A DNA stretch of 64,000 nucleotides from Eubacterium sp. 14-2 (GTDB taxonomy: Bacteria > Bacillota > Clostridia > Lachnospirales > Lachnospiraceae), in assembly GCF_000403845.2 (NCBI RefSeq), contig NZ_KE159567.1, positions 1,682,911 through 1,746,910 of the forward strand, read 5' to 3'. The notes below the pieces were generated by a model, which ran no database searches, was not told the DNA's origin, and saw only the letters and a program-made list of their open reading frames with translations. Position numbers and translations under genes: made by a program. Positions 33,904-42,741 of this stretch are shown piece after piece. Numbering within the stretch: position 1 is the stretch's first letter; every line of letters begins with the position of its first letter.

Positions 33904-34336
33904 AGCGGAAGAGGAGGCAGCCATCCTGGCAGAGTGCCGGATGCAGTAAAGGATTGGAAAAAACGAAAGGGGAAAGCGATATGGGATGGATACTGGGTAT
34001 TACAGCAGCAGTAGGGATTCTTTTGGCCGGAATAGCCGGACTCGCATGCGTAGCGGTGTACAGAGTCAGTGAATGTCAGAACGATTGAAAAATTCCGTCC
34101 ATCATGGCGGACAAAAGCGGATCAGAAAGAAAAGGAGCGTAGCATAACATGATCAGACAGATCGAAAAAGAGGAACTCCGAACGATGCATGGCCGTGAGG
34201 GGCTGGTCCTCCAGGGCTGCGGCGGGGATCTGAAGGAGTGGACAGACGGGATCAACCAGATGCTGGAGCAGGAAGGGATCCTTCCCAAAGGGAAACGGCT
34301 GGATGATGTGGCGGTTTTCCGGAATGAGGGGATGAC
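33904..34336 (+). repeat. 433-bp perfect direct repeat, copy 2
   Basis: Identical to 12763-13195. It contains a second complete 35-residue membrane peptide gene (33981-34088) and the first 63 codons of the 188-residue accessory gene (from 34149). It ends exactly where FtsX permease sequence begins, marking the right edge of the island. Confidence 0.95.
33981..34088 (+). CDS. 35-residue single-pass membrane peptide, duplicate
   Basis: Identical to the gene at 12840-12947, including its ribosome site. Intact, because it lies wholly inside the perfect repeat. Confidence 0.5.
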   Translation: MGWILGITAAVGILLAGIAGLACVAVYRVSECQND

Positions 34337-35526
34337 TGGCAAAAATCCAAATTTTGCGTTACAGGAAAAAGAATATGCTGACCATAAGTTCCCTTATCCT
34401 GACAGGAGTATTGCTGCTGGGGCTGTCATCTGTCCTTTCTTCAATAGATGCCAGAGAGATGTCTCTGTCCGGTTTTACAAGAGGGCAGTTTGTGATAGGA
34501 TTTACCAGTCAGGAACTGCGGGAAAATCCTTTGGAGAAGGTTCAGACGGAAAGCCCCTTTACGGATGAAATATACCATGCCCTGGCCAGCGTTTCCGGTG
34601 TAAAAGAAATTGCAGATGACTGGCATCTTCCTGTGTCCGTTGATTTACAGGCAGCGGAGTCGGATGCAGAAATTGTGGGGTTTGTACAGGATGATATGGA
34701 ATTACTGCAGAGTTGTATTTCAGACGGGATAATTCCTGATTATGAGAATCTGGTATCGCAGAATCAGCTTATTATCGGCAGGCCTGATGATTTTGAGGAA
34801 ACTTTCCGTATACAGCCAGAGGTGGGCGTATCTGTTACATTGAAGGTTTTTGACGGAAATCACAGTGAGAATATGCAATTTGAGATAGCGGCAGTTCTTG
34901 ATGAAACTAAAAGGGGAAACAATGGGGATAAAATTGATATGTTATTACTGTCAGTTGATTCCATGAAAAAGATTGCAGACAGTAACTTAACGTATCAATA
35001 TGTAATCCGTGTGGGAGATGAGTTTGAACAGCAGGCGGAAAAAGAAATAGAACAGATTTTGGCAGAACATCCCCGTTTGGATGCTGTCACCCTTTCGTCT
35101 GCTGTTGCCCAAAACGAAAATTTCCTGCAGGGAACAGAATTTGCGCTTGCAGCTGCAGTCATATTCATAGGTTGTTTTTCAGTGATGAATTTACTGAATA
35201 CGATATTGACGGGTATTATAACAAGACGTAAAGAGTTTGCACTTATGCGCTCTGTGGGAATGTCAGAAAAGCAGCTTTCCTCCATGGTACATTACGAAAG
35301 TCTGATTGTGGTATCTGTGGGGCTTGTCCTGTCACTTTCCATTGGCGGCGGCATTGGATATGCTGTTTGCAGTTTTCTGAAAAGCAGCCTGATGAGTTAT
35401 CTGAATTATCAGTTTCCGTATGGTATTGCTGTTTTTTACGGGATCATTGTCATTTTGTGCAGCAGTATTATGACAGAAGCGGCATTAAAATATCAAAATA
35501 AACTGTCGGTAACAGAGTTATTTTGA
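34337..35526 (+). pseudogene. FtsX/MacB-type permease, N-terminus missing
   Basis: In frame from 34339: AKIQILRYRKKNMLTISSL, a membrane helix, a roughly 200-residue extracellular domain, then the FtsX core (TRRKEFALMRSVGMSEKQL) with three C-terminal helices and the end SVTELF. The usual first half of an 800-residue permease is absent and the 5' side is accessory-repeat DNA. It would naturally follow the truncated ATPase at 11159-11512. A TTG at 34354 could start a 390-residue product, but no ribosome site is obvious. Confidence 0.85.
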
Positions 35527-35693
35527 TTTTTATTGTAAGAAAGAAGGAACCGTGCTAAAATAAAAAGAAAGCGAAACATGGCAGGCACAGAGAAACTGCA
35601 GGAAATGTTTCGGAGGGGTGTGTATAAGGGATGTTTTTCTGCGGTAACATGAAAACTCACACATAAGCATGTCAGGAAAGGACGAAGGATAAT

Positions 35694-35915
35694 ATGAAAC
35701 AGTATAAAGCAGTAGCAGGACCAAAAAATTTCAGTGTTGCCAAAGGCGATTCTCAGGCCGCATTTGATACGTTTGCAGAAATCATCAATCGTGAGGCAAC
35801 AGAAGGGTGGGAATATCATTCCATGGAAAACATCAGTGTCACCGAAAACCCAGGCTGTACGCAGAAGCCTTTCACCATAAACTATTATATGTTGATCTTT
35901 GTAAGAGATATCTAA
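35694..35915 (+). CDS. DUF4177-like small protein
   Basis: 73 residues, MKQYKAVAGPKNFSV, then AEIINREATEGWEYHSMENI and a beta-rich end. This matches the small DUF4177 fold, where EGWE is the conserved turn. Cytoplasmic, function unknown. AGGAAAGGA precedes the start. First gene of the backbone after the island. Confidence 0.75.
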   Translation: MKQYKAVAGPKNFSVAKGDSQAAFDTFAEIINREATEGWEYHSMENISVTENPGCTQKPFTINYYMLIFVRDI

Positions 35916-35969
35916 AATACAAAAGACAGAACTTGTGTGTGAGATTTTATACAGTCTGGAGGGAATAGT

Positions 35970-36443
35970 TTGAAAACTGTAATTTTTACAGAAGAACAGC
36001 TGCTCAGTCCGGAAGAGATTGGCAGGGCTCTGTTTCAGGACGAACAGGACCCGCGGAGTTCAGCGTATGTCAGAAAACTGAAGCGTCCGCCCGTTAGCTG
36101 GAGCAGAATTATGATACGCCTTATCAGCCATTTCTTTGGATTGGGAATATTTATGGCAGGCTTAAGATACCTGGGCCTGTCTGTGGCCGTATCTGTTGTT
36201 TTCACAATAATTGTTCTGGCGGCAGATGTCATCTTCGCTTTGAAGCGAATCACCATTTGTCTGATAAAGATTTATCAAAGATATACACCGGCTTCCGTTC
36301 GAAATAAATGTCGGTTTGAACCATCCTGTTCCGAGTACATGCTTCTTGTCATTGAGAAATACGGTTTAAGGAAAGGATTGCAAAAAGGAATCAGCCGTCT
36401 GAAACGATGCAATATCAATGGCGGAGGATTTGATTTTCCATAA
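35970..36443 (+). CDS. yidD: YidD-family membrane-protein insertion efficiency factor
   Basis: 157 residues. The C-terminal half is YidD: IYQRYTPASVRNKCRFEPSC, SEYM, then LRKGLQKGISRLKRCN and the terminal GGGFDFP. It assists YidC-dependent insertion of membrane proteins. Unusually, about 85 extra N-terminal residues include two hydrophobic helices, whereas YidD is normally 70-110 residues with an amphipathic start. TTG start with GGAGGG eight bases upstream. It stands alone, away from rnpA/yidC. Confidence 0.9.
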   Translation: MKTVIFTEEQLLSPEEIGRALFQDEQDPRSSAYVRKLKRPPVSWSRIMIRLISHFFGLGIFMAGLRYLGLSVAVSVVFTIIVLAADVIFALKRITICLIKIYQRYTPASVRNKCRFEPSCSEYMLLVIEKYGLRKGLQKGISRLKRCNINGGGFDFP

Positions 36444-36451
36444 AGCAGATG

Positions 36452-36483
36452 AAAAGATGCAGGCCTGGCGCCTGCATCTTTTA
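36452..36483 (+). terminator. Terminator after yidD
   Basis: Perfect stem AAAAGATGCAGGC / GCCTGCATCTTTT with a short loop. Symmetric enough to work in both directions. Confidence 0.85.
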
Positions 36484-36532
36484 GTTACACATCATGTCAG
36501 AATAATATCTGACTCTTTTTCATCATTTATTG

Positions 36533-36560
36533 TTGATTTATATCATCAATATGTTATAAT
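36533..36560 (+). promoter_or_regulatory. Sigma-A-type promoter for surface module
   Basis: TTGATT (36533-36538), 16 bases, TATAAT (36555-36560), about 45 bases ahead of the gene at 36606. Confidence 0.6.
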
Positions 36561-36605
36561 TTTACATGCAAGATATAAAAAATAAAAGAAGGAAGGAAAA
36601 AATTT

Positions 36606-38600
36606 ATGGAGAGAAGGAAATTTCCAGCTCGTTTCTGCGCGTTTTTACTGGCAGCAAGTCTCAGCGTTGCTGATACATTGCCTGTATATGCGGCCTCAGT
36701 ATCGAAGGAACCGGTAACGGATAAACAGCAGATGGAAGAAAATGCTGATGAAAAAATCGTTTCCGAAGAGGATACAGAAACAGCTGCTGAATCGGACAAA
36801 ATGGAACCGGAATCAGAAGTGGAAACTTCTGATATAACAGAAGCAGAAGAGAAAGCAGTTGGTGAAACCGAAATGGGAGCGGAGCCGGAAGCAGTTTCTG
36901 AGCCGGGAACAGGGGAAAGCCAGGAAGCGGCAGCCGGAATACAGACAGGCAGCGACGGACTGATTTATCTGGATGGTGTGCTCTATAACGGCTACTATAT
37001 GGACAGCGCAGGCATTCTATATCTGGTAACCAACGGAGGGGCAGAAGCGAAAACAGGAACTGTGGGCGCAGGAACTGTATATTACAGCATACCGGACAAT
37101 GGGATGATAACGCTCCCTGTCCAGACCGTGTATGTTGCAGGAAAAGTCTATACCGGATATTATCTGGAAGCGGATGGCATTCTGTATCTGGTAACTAATG
37201 GAGCAGCGGAAATAAAAACAGGAACTGTGGACGCTGGAACCGTGTATTACAGCATACCGGACAATGGGATGATAACGCTCCCTGCCCGTACCGTGTATGT
37301 TGCAGGAAAAATCTATACCGGATATTATCTGGAGGCAGATGGAATTCTGTATGCGGTAACCAATGGAGCGGCAGCGCCGGAAAGCAAAATCATCAGTGCA
37401 GGAACCGCATATTACAGTATACCGGACAATGGGATGATGACCCTGCCGAAGCAGACGGTGTATGTGGACGGTAAAGTATATACCGGGTATTATTATAACA
37501 GCAAAAAGAAGATGTACCAGGTGAAAAAGGGTACCCCCACACTGAAAACCGGAATTGTGAAAAAAGGTACCAGATATTACAGTTATAATGAAAAAAAGAA
37601 ACAGAAGCTGTCAAAAGAAACTTTGTATGTCAAAGGAAAAATCTATACCGGTAATTATCTGGACAGTAAAAAAAGAATGTACGGAGTGAAAAAGGGTACC
37701 CGTACACTGAAAACCGGAATTATGAAAAAAGGTACCGGATATTACAGTTATAATGAAGGAAAGACCCGGAAACTGTCAAAGGAAACCGTATATGTGAAGG
37801 GAACAGTCTATACGGGATATTACCTGAACAGTAAAAAGAAGATGTACAGCGTAAAAAAGGGAGCCGGTACACCGGAAACCGGAATCCTTCCGTCAGGAAC
37901 TAAGTATTATGGATATAAAGCGGGAAAAACACAGGAGCTGTCAAAGGATACACTGTATGTGGATGGAAAAGTGTACACGGGATATTATCAGGACAGCGGA
38001 AATCTTATGTACAGTGTAAATAAGGGAACCTGTTCTCTGATTACTGCAACCCTGAACGCCGGAACCGGTTATTACAGCCAGAATGCAAAGAAAATGCAGA
38101 CACTTTCCGCAACCACCGTGTATATCAATGGAAAATCAATGGAGGGCATGAGTCCCGAATCACTGGCAACCCTTCAGAGGGCCCAGGCAGTTGTGGCAGG
38201 TATTACAAATGACAGTATGACCAGGGAAGAAAAACTGAGAGTATGCTTTGATTATGTGAAAGCGGCTTATCCGGAAATCAAGCCAAGAATCCCCCATTAT
38301 CTGGGAATGGACTGGCCGGTGATTTATGCAAATGACATGTTTGTAAACGGAGCCGGAAATTGCTGCAGTTATGCGGCAGCATTTGCATATATGGCAAAAG
38401 CCATTGGGTACGAGGAAGTGTACTGCTGCAACAGCGGCGGCCATGGATGGGCTGAAATTGACGGGCTGATTTATGATCCGGAGTGGAGCAAATGGCACCA
38501 TGTCTATAACTATTTTGCGCTCAGCTATGATACTCCCACAGACCAGGGATATAAGGGAGCCATTGGAGCCGGAAAGCCCTGGATGCGGGTGAAAATCTGA
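36606..38600 (+). CDS. Secreted protein with 55-residue repeats and transglutaminase-like domain
   Basis: 664 residues. Signal peptide (about 1-31, ending PVYAA), an acidic low-complexity linker to about residue 115, then seven tandem repeats of about 55 residues (pattern GKVYTGYY ... GTVYYS ... TVYV) that resemble wall- or glycan-binding repeats. The C-terminal transglutaminase-like core has Cys in GNCCSYAAAF, His in GGHGWAEI and Asp in YDPEWS, a complete triad. It probably cross-links or cleaves peptide bonds at the cell surface. First gene of a block with O-acetylation proteins. Confidence 0.85.
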   Translation: MERRKFPARFCAFLLAASLSVADTLPVYAASVSKEPVTDKQQMEENADEKIVSEEDTETAAESDKMEPESEVETSDITEAEEKAVGETEMGAEPEAVSEPGTGESQEAAAGIQTGSDGLIYLDGVLYNGYYMDSAGILYLVTNGGAEAKTGTVGAGTVYYSIPDNGMITLPVQTVYVAGKVYTGYYLEADGILYLVTNGAAEIKTGTVDAGTVYYSIPDNGMITLPARTVYVAGKIYTGYYLEADGILYAVTNGAAAPESKIISAGTAYYSIPDNGMMTLPKQTVYVDGKVYTGYYYNSKKKMYQVKKGTPTLKTGIVKKGTRYYSYNEKKKQKLSKETLYVKGKIYTGNYLDSKKRMYGVKKGTRTLKTGIMKKGTGYYSYNEGKTRKLSKETVYVKGTVYTGYYLNSKKKMYSVKKGAGTPETGILPSGTKYYGYKAGKTQELSKDTLYVDGKVYTGYYQDSGNLMYSVNKGTCSLITATLNAGTGYYSQNAKKMQTLSATTVYINGKSMEGMSPESLATLQRAQAVVAGITNDSMTREEKLRVCFDYVKAAYPEIKPRIPHYLGMDWPVIYANDMFVNGAGNCCSYAAAFAYMAKAIGYEEVYCCNSGGHGWAEIDGLIYDPEWSKWHHVYNYFALSYDTPTDQGYKGAIGAGKPWMRVKI

Positions 38601-38637
38601 TGAAATAACGTAATATTTTTGGAACAGAGGAGAAAAA

Positions 38638-40053
38638 ATGGTTTTCAGTTCATTGGTATTTTTATGCATATTTTTTCCGGTTGTATTTTGTCTGCACAGC
38701 GTGATACCTTCCATAAAGGTGAGAAATGCGCTTTTGATTCTGGCGAGCCTGATTTTTTATGCTTTTGGCGAGCCGGTTTATGTGGTTGTAATGGTGATAA
38801 GTGCATTTCTCAATTACCTGTGCGCAATGCTTATGGAAAAAATAAACCGGAAAGCTGTGCTGGCCGGGGCAGTGGCGCTCAATATCGGTATGCTGAGCGT
38901 ATTCAAATATACCGGATTTTTTATCACCACCATAAACAGTGCACTGCACTTACACATAGAAGTCCCTCAGATTGCACTGCCCATCGGTATCTCCTTTTTT
39001 ACCTTTCAGGCGCTGTCCTATGTGATTGATGTCTGGCGGGGGCAGGTAGAGGTTCAGAGGAAATTCAGCAAAGTGCTGCTGTACATATCGTTCTTTCCTC
39101 AGTTGATTGCAGGGCCTATTGTAAAATACAGGGACATTGCCTGTGAAATAGACAGCCGCAGGGTGGATCTGAGGGAAGCGGCTGCCGGTCTGAGGCGTTT
39201 TATCTGTGGTCTGGCGAAAAAGATACTGATTGCCAATACCATGGCCCTGACTGCCGACCGTGTATTTGCCCTGGAGATGGATTCTCTGAATATCCTGGGA
39301 GCCTGGCTTGGCGCAGCTGCCTATACCATGCAGATTTACTTTGATTTCAGCGGATACAGTGACATGGCCATCGGACTGGGGCGGATGTTCGGTTTTCATT
39401 TCAGGGAAAACTTTGAATATCCATACGGTTCCCTTACCATTAAGGAATTCTGGCGCCGCTGGCATATTTCCCTGTCCTCCTGGTTTAAGGAGTATGTGTA
39501 TATTCCCCTTGGCGGCAACCAAAAAGGCAGAGTGCGGACAGGAATCAATAAGATGACGGTATTCTTCCTGACCGGACTCTGGCATGGCGCCAACTGGACC
39601 TTTGTGGTATGGGGACTGTTTCATGGAGCCTTCAGTTTTCTGGAAGAATTTGTTCCATCCCTGAAAAAACTGCCTCGCGTGCTGCTGCATGTATATACCA
39701 TGACCGTGGTGACCTTGGGGTTTGTGATTTTTCGGGCAGATACCCTGGGCCTTGCTTTTGGCTTTATTGGAAAAATGTTTACAGGATTTGAATTTACAGC
39801 ATCTTCCATGTCCTTTGTATACCGGCAAATGACGCCATTTTTCCTCGTCATATTACTGGCAGCTGTCATCGGATGTGCTCCGGTCCGGCGTCTTACCCTG
39901 AAACTGAGAGAAGTATCCGGGAAAGAGGAAATGACTTCGAAAGAAAACGCGGTGCAGGCCATTTTGTACCTGGCTGCATTTGTGCTGCTTTTGTGGTGTA
40001 TCATCAGACTGTCAGGAGGTTCCTATAATCCTTTTATCTATTTCAGATTTTAG
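38638..40053 (+). CDS. MBOAT-family O-acyltransferase (AlgI/DltB-like)
   Basis: 471 residues, about 11 membrane helices. Conserved AlgI-type segments: FPQLIAGPIVKY, FDFSGYSDMAIGLG, WRRWHISLSSWFKEYVYIPL and the catalytic-His region TGLWHGANWTF. It should move acetyl groups across the membrane to a surface or exported polysaccharide, working with the DHHW protein downstream (36-base gap). GAGGAG precedes ATG 38638. Acetyl acceptor unknown. Confidence 0.92.
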   Translation: MVFSSLVFLCIFFPVVFCLHSVIPSIKVRNALLILASLIFYAFGEPVYVVVMVISAFLNYLCAMLMEKINRKAVLAGAVALNIGMLSVFKYTGFFITTINSALHLHIEVPQIALPIGISFFTFQALSYVIDVWRGQVEVQRKFSKVLLYISFFPQLIAGPIVKYRDIACEIDSRRVDLREAAAGLRRFICGLAKKILIANTMALTADRVFALEMDSLNILGAWLGAAAYTMQIYFDFSGYSDMAIGLGRMFGFHFRENFEYPYGSLTIKEFWRRWHISLSSWFKEYVYIPLGGNQKGRVRTGINKMTVFFLTGLWHGANWTFVVWGLFHGAFSFLEEFVPSLKKLPRVLLHVYTMTVVTLGFVIFRADTLGLAFGFIGKMFTGFEFTASSMSFVYRQMTPFFLVILLAAVIGCAPVRRLTLKLREVSGKEEMTSKENAVQAILYLAAFVLLLWCIIRLSGGSYNPFIYFRF

Positions 40054-40089
40054 GATAATCAGCAGGGGAATGTCTGTGCAAAGAGGAGA

Positions 40090-41490
40090 ATGTATATGAA
40101 GAAAAGTTTAATATTCATCCTGGCCTGTATGGCGGTCTGTCTGCTGCCGCTGGCAGGTATGGCTGTGCGGCCCACAACGGTGAGCACAGAAAACAGGGCA
40201 ATGTCTGATTTTCCGGATTTGAAGAGAGAGGATGGAGGATGGAATCAGGAGTTTTTCCGGGAATTTGAGAAATATTTCAATGAGCATTTTGCATTCCGAA
40301 ATGAACTGGTTTATGCAGATGCTGTGATTCAGACCTCCCTTTTCCAGGTTTCCAGTGTGGACACCGTAACGTATGGGAAAGACGGATGGCTGTATTATAC
40401 ATCCACGCTGGATGACTATCTGGGAACCGGCAGAATGACGGACCGTCAGATTTACAGCCTTGCCCATAATCTTTCACTGGTCTGGCAGTATGTGGAGGAA
40501 GCAGGAAGTGATTTTCTTCTGGCAGTTCCGCCCAATAAAAATACATTGTACGGAGAACATATGCCATACTATGATTCCTGGATTGTGGATCCGGCGCACA
40601 ATGTGGATCTGCTGGCAGTAAGGCTGCAGGAACTGGGCATTCCCTGTGCAGATTTGCCAGAGCTGTTTCGCAGTGAAAATGAGGTACTGTATTTAAAACG
40701 GGATTCCCACTGGAATATGAAGGGAGCTGTTCTGGCATACAACTGCATCATGGACGCTCTGGGCTATGTCCATGAAGATTATGGGGACACCCCTGTGAGC
40801 CGGGTAAAAGACGAGGACGGCGATTTGAATCGGATGCTCTATACTCTGTATGGGGAAAAAGAACTGAATTACAGATATGATATGGAGCAAAAATATACCT
40901 GTACCAATGGGGCAGAAAGCGTGGAAGACCCATGGATTGAAACAGAGGGCGGAACCGGAAACGGTACCCTGCTTATGTTTCGTGACTCTTTTGGAAACAC
41001 GCTGCTGCCTCTGATTGCAGATCAGTTTGAAAAAGCATGGTTTACAAAAGAGGTTCCCTATGGGCTGGAAAGCCTGATGGAACAGTATCATCCCGACACC
41101 GTAATATTTGAAAAAGTGGAGCGTAATCTCTCGGAATATATCAGTATGCCGCCGATTATCTCCGGGGTGGAAACGGAAATTTCCCGGATTGAGGAATCTG
41201 TGGAATCCCATGCTGAAATTTCTGTGAAATCCCTGGATTACGATTTTAATTATTACAAAATCAGCGGGAAAGTGGATGAAGAACTTCTGGGGGATGAGAC
41301 GGATATTCTGGTACGAATCAACGACACTTATTACAAGGCGTACCATATTGGATGTAATGGTTATGAACTTTATGTGAAAAAGGAAAAGATACAGACCTGG
41401 CCTGCGGAACTTGAGGTACTGACAGAGGACCAGGGAATTTACAGGTCGGTTCAGGTGAAAAAAGTAAAAGAAGGAGAACTGCTGCCATGA
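40090..41490 (+). CDS. DHHW/AlgX-like O-acetylation partner protein
   Basis: 466 residues with an N-terminal membrane anchor or signal (IFILACMAVCLLPLAGMAV). SGNH-hydrolase-like AlgJ/AlgX core: FEKYFNEHFAFRNELV, YGKDGWLYY, LKRDSHWNMKGA (the DxHW motif) and LMFRDSFGNTLLPL (catalytic Ser). In such pairs the MBOAT exports the acetyl and this protein transfers it. ATG 40096 is an alternative start close to GTATATG. Overlaps the next gene by four bases. Confidence 0.88.
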   Translation: MYMKKSLIFILACMAVCLLPLAGMAVRPTTVSTENRAMSDFPDLKREDGGWNQEFFREFEKYFNEHFAFRNELVYADAVIQTSLFQVSSVDTVTYGKDGWLYYTSTLDDYLGTGRMTDRQIYSLAHNLSLVWQYVEEAGSDFLLAVPPNKNTLYGEHMPYYDSWIVDPAHNVDLLAVRLQELGIPCADLPELFRSENEVLYLKRDSHWNMKGAVLAYNCIMDALGYVHEDYGDTPVSRVKDEDGDLNRMLYTLYGEKELNYRYDMEQKYTCTNGAESVEDPWIETEGGTGNGTLLMFRDSFGNTLLPLIADQFEKAWFTKEVPYGLESLMEQYHPDTVIFEKVERNLSEYISMPPIISGVETEISRIEESVESHAEISVKSLDYDFNYYKISGKVDEELLGDETDILVRINDTYYKAYHIGCNGYELYVKKEKIQTWPAELEVLTEDQGIYRSVQVKKVKEGELLP

Positions 41491-42437
41491 AGATGATGAA
41501 AAAGATAATAATGTCCGGTCTGGCCATCTTTTTTCTGATGGGGCTGTGTGCCTGCGGGAAGGTGACCGTTAAGATTAACGATGGCGGCGTTATGACAGAG
41601 ATGGAGGTTTCTTCCTCAAAGACAGTGGAACAGGCCCTGGAGGAAGCGGAGATTACGTTAAATGAGGGAGATGAAGTCAGTCCGAAATCAGATACAAAAG
41701 TATCTGACGCACAGGAGATTGTGGTTTCCAGAAAAAATACCGTCAGCCTTTCCATGGACGGAACTGCCAGGGAAGTGGTGATGGTGGGAGGAACGGTGGG
41801 CGATTTATTAGAACAGGAAGAAATCACCCTGGGAGAAAAGCAGCATGTGAATTATGATCTGGATGAATATCTGAAAGATGGAATGGAAGTAAAAATTTCT
41901 TATTCTTTCAGTCTGGAAGTTCAGTGCGACGGGAAAACTTACAGTCAGGAAATGGAGGCGGAAACCGTGGGCGACGTACTGGAGGAGCTGAAAATCACCC
42001 TGGGAGAAGACGACCGGGTAACTCCTTTAGCCACAGAAGCAGTGACGGAAGGTATGAAAATTGTGGTAAACCGCGTGACTTTTGATACTGTTGTGGAAAC
42101 AGAGGAAATGGAATACGAAACGGTATATGAAGATGACGGCTCCCTGGCAAAAGGGAAAGAAGAAGTCAGCGTGAAAGGAGAAAACGGTGAAAAAGAAGTG
42201 ACTTATAAAGTTACTTACCTGGACGGAACGGAAGAGTCCAGAGAGGTGGTAAGCGAAAAGGTCACAAAAGAACCGGTAAATAAAGTTGTGAAAGTGGGAA
42301 CAAAGGCAGAATTTTCCTCCGGCGGTTCCGGGAGAGGGGTGGTATCGAAAAAGGCCTTCTATGACTGTGATGGTTCCGGACATGGATATTATGAGATAAC
42401 ATATTCAGACGGAAGTGTGGAATATCAGGAATTCTGA
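41487..42437 (+). CDS. Lipoprotein with DUF348 repeats and G5 domain
   Basis: 316 residues. Lipobox LCACG near residue 23. Three ubiquitin-like DUF348 units (VTVKINDGGVMTEMEVSSSK, SLSMDGTAREVVMVGGTVGD, LEVQCDGKTYSQEMEAETVG) are followed by a G5 domain (about 205-280, ending VNKVVKVGTK). This is the YabE/RpfB layout without the lytic catalytic domain. G5 binds sugars, so it probably anchors to the wall. The ATGA overlap with the DHHW gene shows translational coupling. Confidence 0.88.
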   Translation: MKMMKKIIMSGLAIFFLMGLCACGKVTVKINDGGVMTEMEVSSSKTVEQALEEAEITLNEGDEVSPKSDTKVSDAQEIVVSRKNTVSLSMDGTAREVVMVGGTVGDLLEQEEITLGEKQHVNYDLDEYLKDGMEVKISYSFSLEVQCDGKTYSQEMEAETVGDVLEELKITLGEDDRVTPLATEAVTEGMKIVVNRVTFDTVVETEEMEYETVYEDDGSLAKGKEEVSVKGENGEKEVTYKVTYLDGTEESREVVSEKVTKEPVNKVVKVGTKAEFSSGGSGRGVVSKKAFYDCDGSGHGYYEITYSDGSVEYQEF

Positions 42438-42447
42438 AACAGTATGA

Positions 42448-42495
42448 GGTGCAGCACCGGCGGCTGAAAAGTCGGCGGCGCTGCATCTTTTTTTT
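42448..42495 (+). terminator. Terminator of the surface module
   Basis: GGTGCAGCACCGGCGGCT / GTCGGCGGCGCTGCATC stem with loop GAAAA, then eight T. Confidence 0.85.
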
Positions 42496-42735
42496 ATTCT
42501 ACAGGAAATACCTTGTCACGCTAAAGCGCGAAAGTATCTTTCCTGTAGAATAAAAAAGAATATGCACGCTCGTGCGAATAGAAGATGTCACTGCGTGACC
42601 GCACTCGGCGCAGCAAACCGTCCAGGTCCCTCATGAGAGAGGGATTCAGGGAGCCCCTGCGGACCTGTCCGGTTTGTTCTTCTATAGGAAAAATCTTGTC
42701 ACGCTAACGCGTGAAAATGTTTTCCTGTAAGACAA
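42495..42735. repeat. Structured dispersed repeat, copy 2 (most complete)
   Basis: Left hairpin ATTCTACAGGAAA ... TTTCCTGTAGAAT (42497-42552). A central multi-stem block follows: CAAACCG/CGGTTTG outside, CAGGTCC (42623-42629) with GGACCTG (42661-42667), inner CCCTC/GAGGG and CAGGG/CCCTG hairpins. A right hairpin TTCTATAGGAAA ... TTTTCCTGTAAGA closes it (42679-42733). No ORF. Compared with 2548-2700, stems are kept while bases change. It fills the gap between convergent genes. Confidence 0.65.
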
Positions 42736-42741
42736 AAACAA

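Noticed and set aside
34149-34568. 139-codon ORF spanning the right island edge
   Set aside because: It joins the 5' end of an accessory gene to permease DNA in the wrong frame. The permease coding frame is different, so this is a junction artefact.
36960-38130. Regular tandem repetition suggesting a CRISPR or satellite array
   Set aside because: The 165-bp periodicity is the 55-residue protein repeat of a secreted protein. There are no short conserved repeats with unique spacers.
38950-39828. 292-codon minus-strand open frame opposite the MBOAT gene
   Set aside because: The plus strand encodes a textbook MBOAT with all motifs. The antisense frame has no ribosome site and no family.
40693-41346. 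217-codon minus-strand open frame opposite the DHHW gene
   Set aside because: Antisense to a motif-complete protein, with no start signals.
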